This document shows positions 16,614 to 25,865 of a DNA stretch of 64,000 nt, piece by piece. Under the pieces are notes generated by a model, which did not search any database, was not told the DNA's origin, and saw nothing but the letters and a program-made list of their open reading frames with translations. This DNA comes from Nitrospira sp. (GTDB lineage: Bacteria; Nitrospirota; Nitrospiria; Nitrospirales; Nitrospiraceae). Made by a program: the position numbers and the translations under genes. The stretch covers positions 248,001-312,000 of the forward strand of contig JAFEBH010000002.1 in NCBI GenBank assembly GCA_018242765.1. Reading direction: 5' to 3'. Every line of letters begins with the position of its first letter. The stretch's first letter is position 1.

Positions 16614-17930
16614 ATGAAGGCGCGTGATGACATAACTGACCACCCTGCCACGATCGTCATCGTGGGCGCAGGCGCCGCGGGTCTGACCTGCTCGATCGCT
16701 GCCGCGCAAACGCTTGCGCATGAAGCATGTGATGCTTGCGTTCTCCTATTGGATGGCGCGAAGCACCTCGGAGCGAAGATTCTGGTCTCGGGTGGCGGAC
16801 GCTGTAACGTGACACATGATGTCGTCACGCCAAAAGATTTTTTTGGAAATCGCAACATCATTCGAAATGTGCTAGCCGCTTTCCCGGTTGAACAAACGAT
16901 CGCCTGGTTTGCCTCGCTGGGGGTTGAGCTGAAGAATGAACCGGCGGGCAAGCTCTTTCCCACAACTGACAATGCGCGCACTGTTCTCCATGCATTGATC
17001 GATGGTGCTCGACGCGCCAATGTGACGATCTGTCAGGACCACCGGGTGCATGAGATTTCACGAACCAAGGCTGGGTTTCTGGTACAACACAGCCACGGTA
17101 TGACACATGCCTCCTGCGTCATGCTTGCCACCGGGGGGCAGTCGTTACCAAGAAGCGGAAGTGATGGATTCGGATATCAGCTGGCACGCAGGCTTGGACA
17201 TCAGATTACTCCAACCGCACCGGCCTTGGTTCCACTGGTGCTTGCCCCCTCCATGTTTCACACTACCCTCTCAGGCCTATCCCATGAGGTGGAGCTCATC
17301 ACGCAGGTCGACAGACGAGAAGTGGACCGACGTAGGGGAAGCCTCCTCTGGACCCATGTTGGAATCAGTGGTCCGGTGGTCCTAGACGCCAGCCGTTTCT
17401 GGACTCTGGCAACAAGGCAAGGCGCCGCCGTTGAAATGTACGGCAACTTTGTTCCCACGCACTCAGCAGATGAGCTTCGAGAATGGTTCATGGCCCAGTC
17501 CGCTCGACATCCCAAGCGCTCACTGGTTCGAACGCTGTCATCCCTAGTCCCGGATCGTTTTGCCGAATCCCTCTGCCATCACCTGTCCTGCGAGCCACAG
17601 ACAGCGGTTGCCCAAGTCCCGCGCCTCAACCGAGATCGGTTGCTGAATGCACTCACTCGGTTTCACTTTCCAATTATTGGTGACCGTGGATGGAACGTAG
17701 CGGAAGTCACCGCCGGAGGGATTCCACTGGAGGAAATCAACTATCGAACAATGGAATCCAAACTGGTTCCAGGGCTCTATCTTCTTGGGGAACTACTCGA
17801 TTGTGACGGCAGAATTGGAGGATTTAATTTTCAATGGGCCTGGACAACAGGGTGGCTAGCTGGAGAATCAGCCGGGAAAAGCCTGGTCAACGACAAGAGT
17901 CCCTCCCACCTAACATCACCGCCAGAATGA
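16614..17930 (+). CDS. HI0933/BaiN-family flavoprotein
   Basis: 438 residues from ATG 16614; a GTG at 16554 would add 20 residues. The N-terminal FAD motif is IVIVGAGAAGLTCSIAAA. It is followed by the family box GAKILVSGGGRCNVTH, then LATGGQSLPRSGSDGFGYQLA and a C-terminal NAD(P)/FAD region with AEVTAGGIPLEEIN and GLYLLGELLDCDGRIGGFN. Role in the family: flavin-dependent oxidoreductase of poorly known substrate, sometimes called aminoacetone oxidase-like. It stands alone on the plus strand. Confidence 0.9.
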   Translation: MKARDDITDHPATIVIVGAGAAGLTCSIAAAQTLAHEACDACVLLLDGAKHLGAKILVSGGGRCNVTHDVVTPKDFFGNRNIIRNVLAAFPVEQTIAWFASLGVELKNEPAGKLFPTTDNARTVLHALIDGARRANVTICQDHRVHEISRTKAGFLVQHSHGMTHASCVMLATGGQSLPRSGSDGFGYQLARRLGHQITPTAPALVPLVLAPSMFHTTLSGLSHEVELITQVDRREVDRRRGSLLWTHVGISGPVVLDASRFWTLATRQGAAVEMYGNFVPTHSADELREWFMAQSARHPKRSLVRTLSSLVPDRFAESLCHHLSCEPQTAVAQVPRLNRDRLLNALTRFHFPIIGDRGWNVAEVTAGGIPLEEINYRTMESKLVPGLYLLGELLDCDGRIGGFNFQWAWTTGWLAGESAGKSLVNDKSPSHLTSPPE

Positions 17931-17970
17931 TTTGTCTTCTTTCCTGAGCCCTCATCATTGACAGCAACGA

Positions 17971-18795
17971 TCACCACGCCCCCGCTTCCGCTTCCGAACA
18001 AGTTTTCGCCCGCGGGAGGGGACGATACGAAATCTCTCTGGTCTCCCGGGTGGACTCGCTCGAAGGCAAAATCGTAACTTGAAGCGTTTCATCAGAAAAG
18101 CCGTCATTGCGGATCCGTAAGACTCCCTCACGATTTAACATTTTGACGGCATTCGTGCGTGAAACAATCGGGGGATACTCCCTGAATTGCTCCGCCGAGA
18201 CGTATGGAACCTGGATGGTCACGGGACGACGCTTGACGTAAATAAAGTCACGCAGATTGTCGTCGATGGGTGTCTTCAACGTCACAACCACCGAACTTTC
18301 TGCCGGCAACGTCGCGATCGAGATCACATACAATGGTTTCACATCGGGCGGTGCTTCCTTATGACCCGTCACAACCAAAGCGGGAGCGGCCATCAACTGC
18401 GTCGTTTGATTGATGGCAGGAGACCGCACACCGACGCGGAGATTCGTCAGATCACGACTGGACACATTCTCAAGCAGGAGTTTGATGAGTACCCAGCCCT
18501 GTGGATCGAGCGTCACCGCCCGTCCATTCTGGACAGACTGTTCTTCCCGCCGTATGCTGCAGTCGGAGACGAGATTACGCCGTTCAAAAAAATACAGCGT
18601 ATTCATACCCTGCGGCTGAATACCACGCTCATAGGTGTAGAACGAGACTCCAACATGAATCATCGTCGGCCTAAACCAGGCCACGACCGTAGGAAGCACG
18701 AAAGGGACAAAAGCAGCCAGAAGGCCCAGGATCGCAACCTTACTGAGGACACTTTGCCTCCAGAACCACGCCCAGCCTTTTTTTAAGCTCTCCAT
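17971..18795 (-). CDS. Membrane-anchored hypothetical protein
   Basis: 274 residues from ATG 18795; ATG 18819 is possible. A single N-terminal transmembrane segment (VAILGLLAAFVPFVLPTVVAWF) anchors a ~220-residue domain rich in beta-strand pattern (GWVLIKLLLENVSSRDLTNL, SSVVVTLKTPI). The closing region carries ISYRPLPRAKTCSEAEAG. I do not recognise a family. Topology suggests an outward-facing periplasmic domain. It converges with the flavoprotein gene, with 40 bp between stops. Confidence 0.65.
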   Translation of the reverse strand: MESLKKGWAWFWRQSVLSKVAILGLLAAFVPFVLPTVVAWFRPTMIHVGVSFYTYERGIQPQGMNTLYFFERRNLVSDCSIRREEQSVQNGRAVTLDPQGWVLIKLLLENVSSRDLTNLRVGVRSPAINQTTQLMAAPALVVTGHKEAPPDVKPLYVISIATLPAESSVVVTLKTPIDDNLRDFIYVKRRPVTIQVPYVSAEQFREYPPIVSRTNAVKMLNREGVLRIRNDGFSDETLQVTILPSSESTRETREISYRPLPRAKTCSEAEAGAW

Positions 18796-18935
18796 GCAAC
18801 GCTCATTTGAATGCTTCAATCTGACCGGTCGTAAAGATACGCTCTTGGAGGAGCTCCCGACAAGGGCAAGACTTTACCTTGACCATCGTCGGTTCCGTTC
18901 GCCATGCTGGTGAATCATCAGCTTTAGGAGGCCCA

Positions 18936-19154
18936 ATGCCAGGCGACCGACTGGAAGAGGATACTCAGAAAAATCACTGCCTCACTCTACGATGGAAGGT
19001 GATGTTGGTCTTGAGTGCCATCCTCATTGCGCTTGGCCTCGGCATCGAGTGGGCACCGCCTCAGGATCCTAGTCTTCCGGACACATCCTCATTCCTTGTC
19101 ATCTTAGGGATATTTCTCGGCGTTGTAGGGCTTCTGACAACAGCACGGCATTGA
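18936..19154 (+). CDS. Small two-helix membrane protein
   Basis: 72 residues from ATG 18936, chosen because TTTAGGAGGCCCA lies directly upstream; an ATG at 18879 has no such site. Two membrane helices are visible: VMLVLSAILIALGLGI and SFLVILGIFLGVVGLLTT, with a Pro-rich link (WAPPQDPSLPD). No family is recognised. The neighbours give no functional hint. Confidence 0.65.
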   Translation: MPGDRLEEDTQKNHCLTLRWKVMLVLSAILIALGLGIEWAPPQDPSLPDTSSFLVILGIFLGVVGLLTTARH

Positions 19155-19220
19155 GGGCTGCGCTGTATGTATGAGAGAAACGCACGTCCGGAACCATGAC
19201 AATTGCTCACACAAGCCCTG

Positions 19221-19511
19221 CTACCGATTTGCACCCTGGAGTTGGACTGCACTGACGCCATAGGGGCTGAAAAAGGCGAGCACCTTGTCCCCCACCTTGA
19301 ACCGGGCCCCAAGTTGAGTCTGTGGGGTAAGATTCAGGATATGAAGCTGCCCTTTGTCGTCCCGAATCACCATTGTTCCAGGAACCCCCGTTGTGAGGGA
19401 AATCACTTCTCCTTGGACCGGGGGAAGAGCAAGAACGGAACTGGGCACGCTACCCATCATCACTACCAGGAGCATCAGGCTACCCGCTATTCGGAGTACA
19501 GGGTTCTGCAT
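19221..19511 (-). CDS. Small secreted hypothetical protein
   Basis: 96 residues from ATG 19511, preceded by GAGGAG at 8-base spacing. A signal peptide (VLRIAGSLMLLVVMMGSVPSSVLA) leads to a compact beta-rich domain (VQGEVISLTTGVPGTMVIRD, then LHILNLTPQTQL, KVGDKVLAFFSPYG). The short strands suggest an OB- or SH3-like fold. The arrangement GEV...MVIRD..G is loosely like the repeats of the 402-residue lipoprotein at 35467-36675, which is weak evidence only. Confidence 0.65.
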   Translation of the reverse strand: MQNPVLRIAGSLMLLVVMMGSVPSSVLALPPVQGEVISLTTGVPGTMVIRDDKGQLHILNLTPQTQLGARFKVGDKVLAFFSPYGVSAVQLQGANR

Positions 19512-19559
19512 GGCGACAACTCCTCTCGACTTAGATGCTCGTAGTAATTCACCCCTCAA

Positions 19560-19944
19560 GGATCATGACTGTTGATAGATTCTCCTCGCTCTGACTACCA
19601 TCCGTCATTCTACCAAGAGATGGGACGTCTAGACTCCCTTTGCCTATTGGCACAATAGTCTGTCAATGTACGGTGTACACAATCGGCCGGTCTAATCCCA
19701 GAGAGCCATTCTATATTCAGTCCATCACTCTTTCCGACTTTGCCATCAACCATACAAACAGTGCACGATCCACTGTCTTATGTTTCGAGCTCTGTAAAAC
19801 GAAATCCCCTACCGTAAGAATGCTGTTTGCTTAAGGCCATACCCCCTCTTTTGAGGTAAATATTTCGAGGAAGGCGCTCAGCTACTCTCCCCGCTACCCT
19901 TCTTATCATGAACCACTTGATGAGCACAGATACAGGGAGCGCCC
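19560..19944. other. Intergenic region, nothing recognised
   Basis: About 385 bp between the small secreted protein gene and the PilZ gene. No good open frame with a ribosome binding site, RNA gene or clear terminator was seen. Confidence 0.4.
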
Positions 19945-20595
19945 ATGAGTAACCGAATAGATCCCATACGGCGACATAGTCGGTTTCCAGTGAGCTGGCC
20001 AGTGTTGTATGGAGATGGCACAGCTTTCGCGGAAGGGACAGTCCTAGATCTCACTGCCCGCGGCTGGCGAGTGACCGGGGCAATGCCAGTTGTCCCAGGT
20101 ACGCAACTGACCTTGAAGGTGTCAATCCCAGACAGATCCACCCCGCTCTGTATTCATCGTGCGATCGTGCTCTGGGTCAAGGAGCAGGAGTTTGCCATTG
20201 AAGCGAATGAGATCGCGCCGGAAGACCAAGCTTGGGTTGCCGAGTTCCTTCGGCACAAACTCGGACTCATGTGGATGTCGCAAACCGCCGACCACGCCCC
20301 CCCCCATCAAACCAGAGCTACGCAACCCTCTAGCGAATCGCTTCCACCACAATCGTCTCTTCCATCTCTCGAAGACATCCTACGCCGAGTCACTGCAACC
20401 GATCTCGTTTCAACAGTCATGCCGGTGAAAGCCAATCAGAATAGTAGTTCAGAATTTCCCCACTGCGAGAGCAGTATGCCCATCGACGACGTACCTGAGA
20501 AAATCTGGCATGAGGCACGCTACATTGTTCGTCGCATGGTCGCAATCAAAGCTGCTCGTATCCAAACTGGCCGAAATCCTGTTCCAGAGAATTAG
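19945..20595 (+). CDS. PilZ-domain protein
   Basis: 216 residues. The N-terminus RIDPIRRHSRFPVSWPVLYG carries the RxxxR part of the PilZ c-di-GMP site, and VLDLTARGWRVTG supplies the (D/N)xSxxG-like part with Thr-Ala-Arg-Gly. The Ser is replaced by Thr, which is often tolerated. The C-terminal half is Ser/Gln/Pro-rich and then helical (EKIWHEARYIVRRMVAIKAA). AGGGAGCGCCC precedes the ATG. Role: probable c-di-GMP-responsive protein; the output is unknown. Confidence 0.8.
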   Translation: MSNRIDPIRRHSRFPVSWPVLYGDGTAFAEGTVLDLTARGWRVTGAMPVVPGTQLTLKVSIPDRSTPLCIHRAIVLWVKEQEFAIEANEIAPEDQAWVAEFLRHKLGLMWMSQTADHAPPHQTRATQPSSESLPPQSSLPSLEDILRRVTATDLVSTVMPVKANQNSSSEFPHCESSMPIDDVPEKIWHEARYIVRRMVAIKAARIQTGRNPVPEN

Positions 20596-20803
20596 CCCAG
20601 CCGACCCAAGAACTTGGTTCTCCTCCTCAACACCCTCTCAGGAAAAACAAGAACCCCCTTACAGTGAGCCTTGGTGAGTTCACTGTGCGCAGTAGCGCAT
20701 AAACATGATCCGCAGTGTTAACAGACCCTAAGAAGCAACCATGGGTGATTCTGGCTTTTAAAGAAATCCTACTCCTGAGTTTTGACTTGATTCCTGGTGA
20801 CGA

Positions 20804-21169
20804 CTAGAAATCTTCAAACAGACGAAGCTGATTGGGTCGTCCAATCCCTCGCATCCATGCCGGGACCCGTGGCGGTTTCTTTGGCTTGAGAGAAGACGGG
20901 CCGCTTGCCAATAAGGCCTGCGCCGTAATCCATGCTCCAATCAGTTCGAAATGGACCAGATCCGTCTCACGAAGATTGGAGCTCCATTCTGAACTGGCTC
21001 GCTTACTCACGCCCGCCGGGCGACTCAGGTACCGGACCTGGAAGAACCATTCACCAGACCAGCTGGCTCCGACTTGATGCACAACGGCGATAATGCCGAG
21101 ACGTTCACCGGCCGTCTGCCTGAGATAGACCCCAAGAGCAATGTCATCACGAGTCACCATGGTAACCAT
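20804..21169 (-). CDS. Hypothetical protein
   Basis: 121 residues, family not recognised. The N-terminal part (DDIALGVYLRQTAGERLGII) looks beta/alpha mixed, WSGEWFFQVRYLSRPAG is aromatic-rich, and the end (LKPKKPPRVPAWMRGIGRPN) is basic. No signal peptide or membrane segment. No clear ribosome binding site before ATG 21169 or 21160. The open frame and reasonable amino-acid pattern support it, but it borders the AT-rich stretch. Confidence 0.5.
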   Translation of the reverse strand: MVTMVTRDDIALGVYLRQTAGERLGIIAVVHQVGASWSGEWFFQVRYLSRPAGVSKRASSEWSSNLRETDLVHFELIGAWITAQALLASGPSSLKPKKPPRVPAWMRGIGRPNQLRLFEDF

Positions 21170-21913
21170 TGGTTACACTACTACAGACTTACAGTCAATA
21201 CCGTGTAAACACATAGCTAAATTAATTTATTCTATTCTTCCAACTCATGGAGGAGTGCCTTCCACCATGATCCCATATTTGATTCCGATGGCAGCAAGAC
21301 ACTAACTCCTAAAATTCTCATTACTCAAGACAGTTACAGAGAGCCATTATTTGACACTCTCGGCAATCACGCCTCCGATGGAGTCTTTGTGGAATTTTAA
21401 GCTAGCAACATCAGCAGAGAGAAACGAGGGAGTACTGGGCGACGTATTGTACGTACGACCTGACAACGACTTAGAGGCATGCATCGCTACCATGAAGGTG
21501 ATCACAATGATTCCGTGCTCAGTTTTGTGTAGTCGGGGCAAGAGCTCTGCTGTTTGTGAGTAGGTTCTTTGGCCTTTCCAAACCTCGCATTCCCGATAAA
21601 TGAGACACAGACCTTTCACTGTGCTCTGGAATAACATCCGCATCCCAATCCATACACATCTCTACATAAGCGCACACCAATGCTTGTGACCATTCTATTC
21701 CTCTAGACATGAGCCAGCCAGTGCAAGCCTATTGAAATTGTAGGAGTATTGGCAGAAGAAGCATAGATGAACTCAAGAATTTGACTCGGAGGCACCATCC
21801 TTGCCTTCACACTAGAGTAGCCGATCTGTAGCCTCTAATGAAAAATCCCATCGGTTCGGGACTGCGGCCCGTAAAAGACGGGAAGCACATTTACAAGAAA
21901 GGGGCCATAGGAA
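21170..21913. other. AT-rich region without supported genes
   Basis: About 740 bp visibly AT-richer than the flanks. Open frames here (for example 21347-21643 minus) lack ribosome binding sites and domain features. It adjoins the TupA-like gene and, with it, looks like imported DNA next to tRNA-His. Confidence 0.45.
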
Positions 21914-22870
21914 ATGAACTATTCTACCCCCATAACATGGAACTCCAACTTTCAAGACCGGTTGCGTGGCACATGGGTCCATCAGCTCTACAAGGGTACC
22001 CGAAAAGCGAAGCGCACTCTATTTCGCCAATCCGAAGGAGAGGCTATTCTATTAGCGCGATATCATCGGATACACGGCAAATCTCTCAACATGAAGGCCC
22101 CGAAGACATTTACAGAAAAACTATTCTGGAGAATGGTCTCCTGGAATCGAAGCCTCAATCCTATCTTTACACAGCTGACCGATAAATCTTCAGCGAGAAC
22201 TCACGTCGCAAACACCTTAGGAGATGAGTACTTGATCAGGCTATTGTGGTATGGCGACAACCCTCGGACCATCCCATTTAGCAGACTTCCAACACGATAC
22301 GTCATGAAGCCAAGTCATACAAGCCAACAGGTGATCGTGGTTAGAAATCCTACTGATCGAACTGAGCTCATCAACAGGGCCTCTGCCTGGTTGGGCAACA
22401 ATTACTATTGGAACGCACGAGAGTATCAATACTATGGAATTAAACCAGGGGTCATGATTGAAGAATGCCTTGAAAATCCAGATGGGAGTCTTCCTCTTGA
22501 CTATAAGCTTTGGTGCTTCAACGGAGAGCCAGAACTCATTCAAGTAATCAACCATGCACGAGACATGAGCTCATTTTATGACAAAACATGGACTCTCTTA
22601 GACCTCACCAACAAAGAGGGCCGCTCTCAACGGCCGATTACAAAGCCAGCAAACCTTGAAGAGATGATCAGCGTTGCATCAAAGCTGTCGGTTGGTTTTG
22701 GGTTTGTACGCGTCGATTTATATAATGTGAACGGAAGAGTTTATTTTGGCGAGTTAACCTTTACCCCTGCAGCTGGACACATGAAGCTGCAACCGGACAG
22801 CTGGGACGCCGCGCTAGGGGAAAAGTGGGACTTATCACTGGAACATCAACTGCCGGCTAGCAGGGGATAA
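21914..22870 (+). CDS. TupA-like ATP-grasp protein
   Basis: 318 residues. The TupA-like ATP-grasp pattern is clear: KTFTEKLFWRMVSWNRS and LTDKSSARTHVANTLGDEYL near the start, TRYVMKPSHTSQQVIVV (nucleotide-binding Lys), DYKLWCFNGEPELIQV, then FGFVRVDLYNVNGRVYFGEL followed by TFTPAAG, where the Glu ligates metal. Family role: ATP-dependent ligases acting in capsule, teichuronopeptide or polysaccharide modification. The gene is AT-richer than its neighbours and no glycan cluster surrounds it, suggesting horizontal import. Its stop lies about 60 bp from the tRNA-His 3' end. Confidence 0.87.
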   Translation: MNYSTPITWNSNFQDRLRGTWVHQLYKGTRKAKRTLFRQSEGEAILLARYHRIHGKSLNMKAPKTFTEKLFWRMVSWNRSLNPIFTQLTDKSSARTHVANTLGDEYLIRLLWYGDNPRTIPFSRLPTRYVMKPSHTSQQVIVVRNPTDRTELINRASAWLGNNYYWNAREYQYYGIKPGVMIEECLENPDGSLPLDYKLWCFNGEPELIQVINHARDMSSFYDKTWTLLDLTNKEGRSQRPITKPANLEEMISVASKLSVGFGFVRVDLYNVNGRVYFGELTFTPAAGHMKLQPDSWDAALGEKWDLSLEHQLPASRG

Positions 22871-22930
22871 AAGGCGCATTCTTCAGCACGACAAAATTGT
22901 ACGCAGTGAAGCGCGAGGAATACAGGCGAG

Positions 22931-23007
22931 TGGGGTGGATGACGGGTTTCGAACCCGCGACCTCCGGATCCACAATCCGGCGCTCTAACCAACTGAGCTA
23001 CACCCAC
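22931..23007 (-). tRNA. tRNA-His (GTG)
   Basis: On the minus strand the gene starts GTGGGTGTAGCTCAG and ends in an encoded CCA. The anticodon arm CCGGA-TTGTGGA-TCCGG gives anticodon GTG. The acceptor arm GTGGGTG pairs with CATCCAC with one G-U. The T arm contains GGTTCGAACCC. A G precedes position 1 at 23008 and C is the discriminator, both typical of tRNA-His. Its 3' end points at the AT-rich segment. Confidence 0.97.
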
Positions 23008-23070
23008 CATGCAGACTTGAGGAAGAGAGATATTAACAAAGGGCCGACTGTGACCGCAACCCAGCTCCTG

Positions 23071-23784
23071 CTACCCCCGTGCATCAAATGCCGCTTGCAT
23101 CTCCGCCAGAATCGCGGTAACGGTCTCAGCAGGATCAGCCGCATCACGAATGGGTCGACCGATCACTAGATAGTCCGCCCCGGCGGCAATGGTTTGCGTG
23201 GGGGTCGTCGCACGAGCATGGTCATCAACCCCTTTGCCGGCTGGCCGGACACCCGGTGTGACGATCGTAAAATGAGGCCCGACTTTGTGGCGGAGTGCCG
23301 TAGCTTCTTCACCGGACGCGACCACCCCGTCACAGCCGACTTCCGAGGCCAGCAACGCTCTGGCGGTCACGAGGTCTTGAACCGTCCGCTGGATCCCCAT
23401 TTCTCGCAAATCGTTACCGTCGAAATTCGTCAGCACAGTCACGGCGAGCAATTTGAGCGATGAGCCGTCACGCCCCTGGACAGCAGCTGTCAGTGCCTTG
23501 CGGTTGGCATGAACGGTCAAGAACTCGACCCCCATCGCAGCCACCCGACTCGTCGCACGACGAACCGTTTCTTCGATGTCGAGAAATTTCAGGTCAAGAA
23601 ACACCCGCATACCTCGCTCCACGATCCGCTTCACCATCTCCGGTCCGGCCGCCGTGTAGAGCTCAAGTCCTACTTTGACGAACGTCAGATGCCCCTGGAG
23701 CCGATCCAAGAGTTGATCGGCCTCCGCTGCTGAGGGAACATCCAACGCAAACATCAGCCGATCTCGTGCCACGATCTTCGCCAT
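23071..23784 (-). CDS. pyrF: Orotidine-5'-phosphate decarboxylase
   Basis: 237 residues, standard length. RLMFALDVPSAAEA is the N-terminal strand with the first Asp, and FLDLKFLDIEETVRRA is the catalytic DxKxxDI box. TPGVRPAG and DYLVIGRPIRDA are the phosphate-binding loops. Role: last step of UMP synthesis, cytoplasmic. It is monocistronic here, between tRNA-His and rpsT; rpsT diverges from it. Confidence 0.97.
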   Translation of the reverse strand: MAKIVARDRLMFALDVPSAAEADQLLDRLQGHLTFVKVGLELYTAAGPEMVKRIVERGMRVFLDLKFLDIEETVRRATSRVAAMGVEFLTVHANRKALTAAVQGRDGSSLKLLAVTVLTNFDGNDLREMGIQRTVQDLVTARALLASEVGCDGVVASGEEATALRHKVGPHFTIVTPGVRPAGKGVDDHARATTPTQTIAAGADYLVIGRPIRDAADPAETVTAILAEMQAAFDARG

Positions 23785-23871
23785 CTCCCTTGCTCCTCTT
23801 TCAAAACTGATCCTTGACGGTCAACAACATCCTATGATAAGAATTTTCTTCTTTACTTACAGGAGTGATCA

Positions 23872-24141
23872 ATGCCCCGAATTCACAAATCGACAATCCG
23901 ACGCGCACGCCAAGCCGAACGACGCCATGAGCGGAATCGAGCTGCCGTCAACACCGTGCGAACGCTCATCAAGAAGGTCCAATCCGCAGTGGCCGGGAAA
24001 AAGGCTGACGAGGCAAAAACCAGCTTGTTGGAAGCGACCTCGGCGATCGGGAAAGCTGTTTCCAAAGGCATTCTTCATCGCAATACTGCCTCCCGACGTA
24101 TTTCACGATTAGCCCATCGCGTCAACGCACTCGTCTCTTAA
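23872..24141 (+). CDS. rpsT: 30S ribosomal protein S20
   Basis: 89 residues. The N-terminus MPRIHKSTIRRARQAERRHE and RNRAAVNTVRTLIKKV match S20, and GILHRNTASRRISRLAHRVN is its conserved C-terminal helix. ACAGGAGTGATCA precedes the ATG. It binds 16S rRNA in the small subunit. The stop codon lies within the end of holA on the other strand: the genes converge and overlap by about 20 bp. Confidence 0.97.
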   Translation: MPRIHKSTIRRARQAERRHERNRAAVNTVRTLIKKVQSAVAGKKADEAKTSLLEATSAIGKAVSKGILHRNTASRRISRLAHRVNALVS

Positions 24142-25225
24142 TTGTCCGCACGTTCGAGACGCTCCGTGTGGTACCTCGTTTGGGCTGAGCCTGTGGAGGT
24201 GGCGTTGGTTCGATTCGCGTACCAGCGGGCTCCGCACAGAGCGCTAACAGCACACGCTCCAAGACTAGCTTCGGGCGGATGCTGCTCCCACCCTTCAGCT
24301 GGTTATCAGCATCCAGAAAAAGACGGATCGCCTGTTCGAGATGGGCCTCAGGAAACCGATTCAGAAATGTCCGCACCTTCCACGGATCCATTCGCAAGTT
24401 CCTGGCCGCCTCCCCTTCACGCCCTCCTTGAGCCAGCGACTCTTTGACTTTCCAGATCCGGCGATACTGCCACGCCAACGAACCCAGGATCCGAAGCGGC
24501 GCTTCCCCAGCGTCCAGGTTCCGTGCCAAGATCGATAACACCCGCCCACGGCGACCTTCGGCAATGGCCAGCGCCAGATCAAACACCGAGGCACCCGGCT
24601 CCATACCACGGAGCTGGTACACATCCACAGCAGTAACGGCACGATCGGGCGGTACATACGACGCGAGTTTCTCCAATTCTCGCCGCACGCTATACAGAGA
24701 GGCCCCGCAGACCTCCTGCAGTAATTGAGCGGCGGCCTCTTCCAAGCGAAGACCGACGCGTTCAGCCTCGCAGCCAATCCAGGCTGGCAACTGGGCCTCA
24801 CGAAGCGGTGAACAATCCACCACCACAGCCGATCGGGCAAGAGCCTGGGAGAATTTCAGTCGGCCATCCATCTTCGAGCTGACGAAAACCACGGTGGTAG
24901 ACTCCACAGGAGTGTTCACACAATCGAGCAGGAGCTCGCTTTCGCGCGCAGTGAGTTTCTCTGCCGCTTTTACGACGACCAAGCGGCGCGCGGCAAAGAC
25001 CGGGATGGCAGCAACACTGTTTCGGATATCGGCTCCGCGCGCTTCATCACCATAGAACTGCTCATAATTGAATGCATCCCCCTCTTGGCCGAGCACCGCT
25101 TGTGTAAGCGCATTCACAGCAGAGTCCCTGAGTAAATCCTCCTCTCCGACCACGAGGTACAGACAGCCGGGCCCCTGCTGTTTTAGGGTCGACTCGAGCT
25201 GGACATGATTTATGGTTGAAGCCAT
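24122..25225 (-). CDS. holA: DNA polymerase III delta subunit
   Basis: 367 residues. The N-terminal domain has CLYLVVGEEDLLRDSAVNAL, then ARRLVVVKAAEKL, TTVVFVSSKMDGRLKFSQAL and VVVDCSPLREAQLPAWI. The C-terminal collar domain includes RILGSLAWQYRRIWKVK and KPKLVL-like RPKLVLERVLLALC. Role: clamp loader subunit that opens the beta ring. It is the last gene of a leuS-lptE-holA unit. A basic tail (RTIKRRVR) is encoded in the overlap with rpsT. Confidence 0.94.
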   Translation of the reverse strand: MASTINHVQLESTLKQQGPGCLYLVVGEEDLLRDSAVNALTQAVLGQEGDAFNYEQFYGDEARGADIRNSVAAIPVFAARRLVVVKAAEKLTARESELLLDCVNTPVESTTVVFVSSKMDGRLKFSQALARSAVVVDCSPLREAQLPAWIGCEAERVGLRLEEAAAQLLQEVCGASLYSVRRELEKLASYVPPDRAVTAVDVYQLRGMEPGASVFDLALAIAEGRRGRVLSILARNLDAGEAPLRILGSLAWQYRRIWKVKESLAQGGREGEAARNLRMDPWKVRTFLNRFPEAHLEQAIRLFLDADNQLKGGSSIRPKLVLERVLLALCAEPAGTRIEPTPPPQAQPKRGTTRSVSNVRTIKRRVR

Positions 25226-25243
25226 CGGTGATATATCGCAAAA

Positions 25244-25861
25244 CTACCGCGGCGAAGATCCCGTCGCGGAAGCCCGCTTCGTCAATCCGCCGGTTTCCAC
25301 CTCTAGCAGAAACCGCGAAGCCAAATCAGCGGCCAAGAGGCGCCCAGCCTGCTCAACCGCTCGGTTCTGAAGGGTACGGTTGAATTGGAGGTCCGGCGTA
25401 ATAAAGAATTCTGACCACCCCTTGGCCAGTTGCGTCCACACGACCTTGCCCGACCGAACCTCTTCCACCCGAACCAGCACGACAACCTCTGCTCGACTTT
25501 CCAAAGTCGCTGTCTGTGAAAAACTGAGGGTCGGCACGGACACCGACAGAATTTGTCCGCTCAGCACGAGATCCGTTACGTCAGACTCCGAGACAACCTG
25601 CGCCCCACTGCCGGCAGAAAACTCATCACGGAAATAATTAGTATAGCGTGCCTCTAAATTCGGCTCAAAGCTGTTGTTGATCAACGTCTTGATCACAAGT
25701 CGGGGAGGCGGCTCCGTGGACGTCGCAGAAGGAGCGCCTCCAATGGTTGGACCAGCACCGTCCACCCTGAACTGATAGCCGCAGGAAGCAACCAGAGCCA
25801 TAACCGCCACACATGCCGTGATGTGCACACATACCGAGTACTGAGCGATAGAACCTCGCAT
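25244..25861 (-). CDS. lptE: LPS-assembly lipoprotein LptE-like
   Basis: 205 residues from ATG 25861, which starts 4 bp after the leuS stop; a longer frame overlaps leuS and hides the leader. The leader ends in the lipobox LVASCGYQF, and CGYxF(R) is the LptE signature. VIKTLINNSFEPNLEARYTN and LQNRAVEQAGRLLAADLASR also fit. Role: outer-membrane plug partner of LptD in LPS insertion. Gene order leuS-lptE-holA is a common Gram-negative arrangement, which supports the call. Confidence 0.9.
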   Translation of the reverse strand: MRGSIAQYSVCVHITACVAVMALVASCGYQFRVDGAGPTIGGAPSATSTEPPPRLVIKTLINNSFEPNLEARYTNYFRDEFSAGSGAQVVSESDVTDLVLSGQILSVSVPTLSFSQTATLESRAEVVVLVRVEEVRSGKVVWTQLAKGWSEFFITPDLQFNRTLQNRAVEQAGRLLAADLASRFLLEVETGGLTKRASATGSSPR

Positions 25862-25865
25862 GCCT

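Noticed and set aside
21347..21643. Minus-strand ORF in the AT-rich region
   Set aside because: No ribosome binding site, no family pattern, and several equally open frames overlap it.
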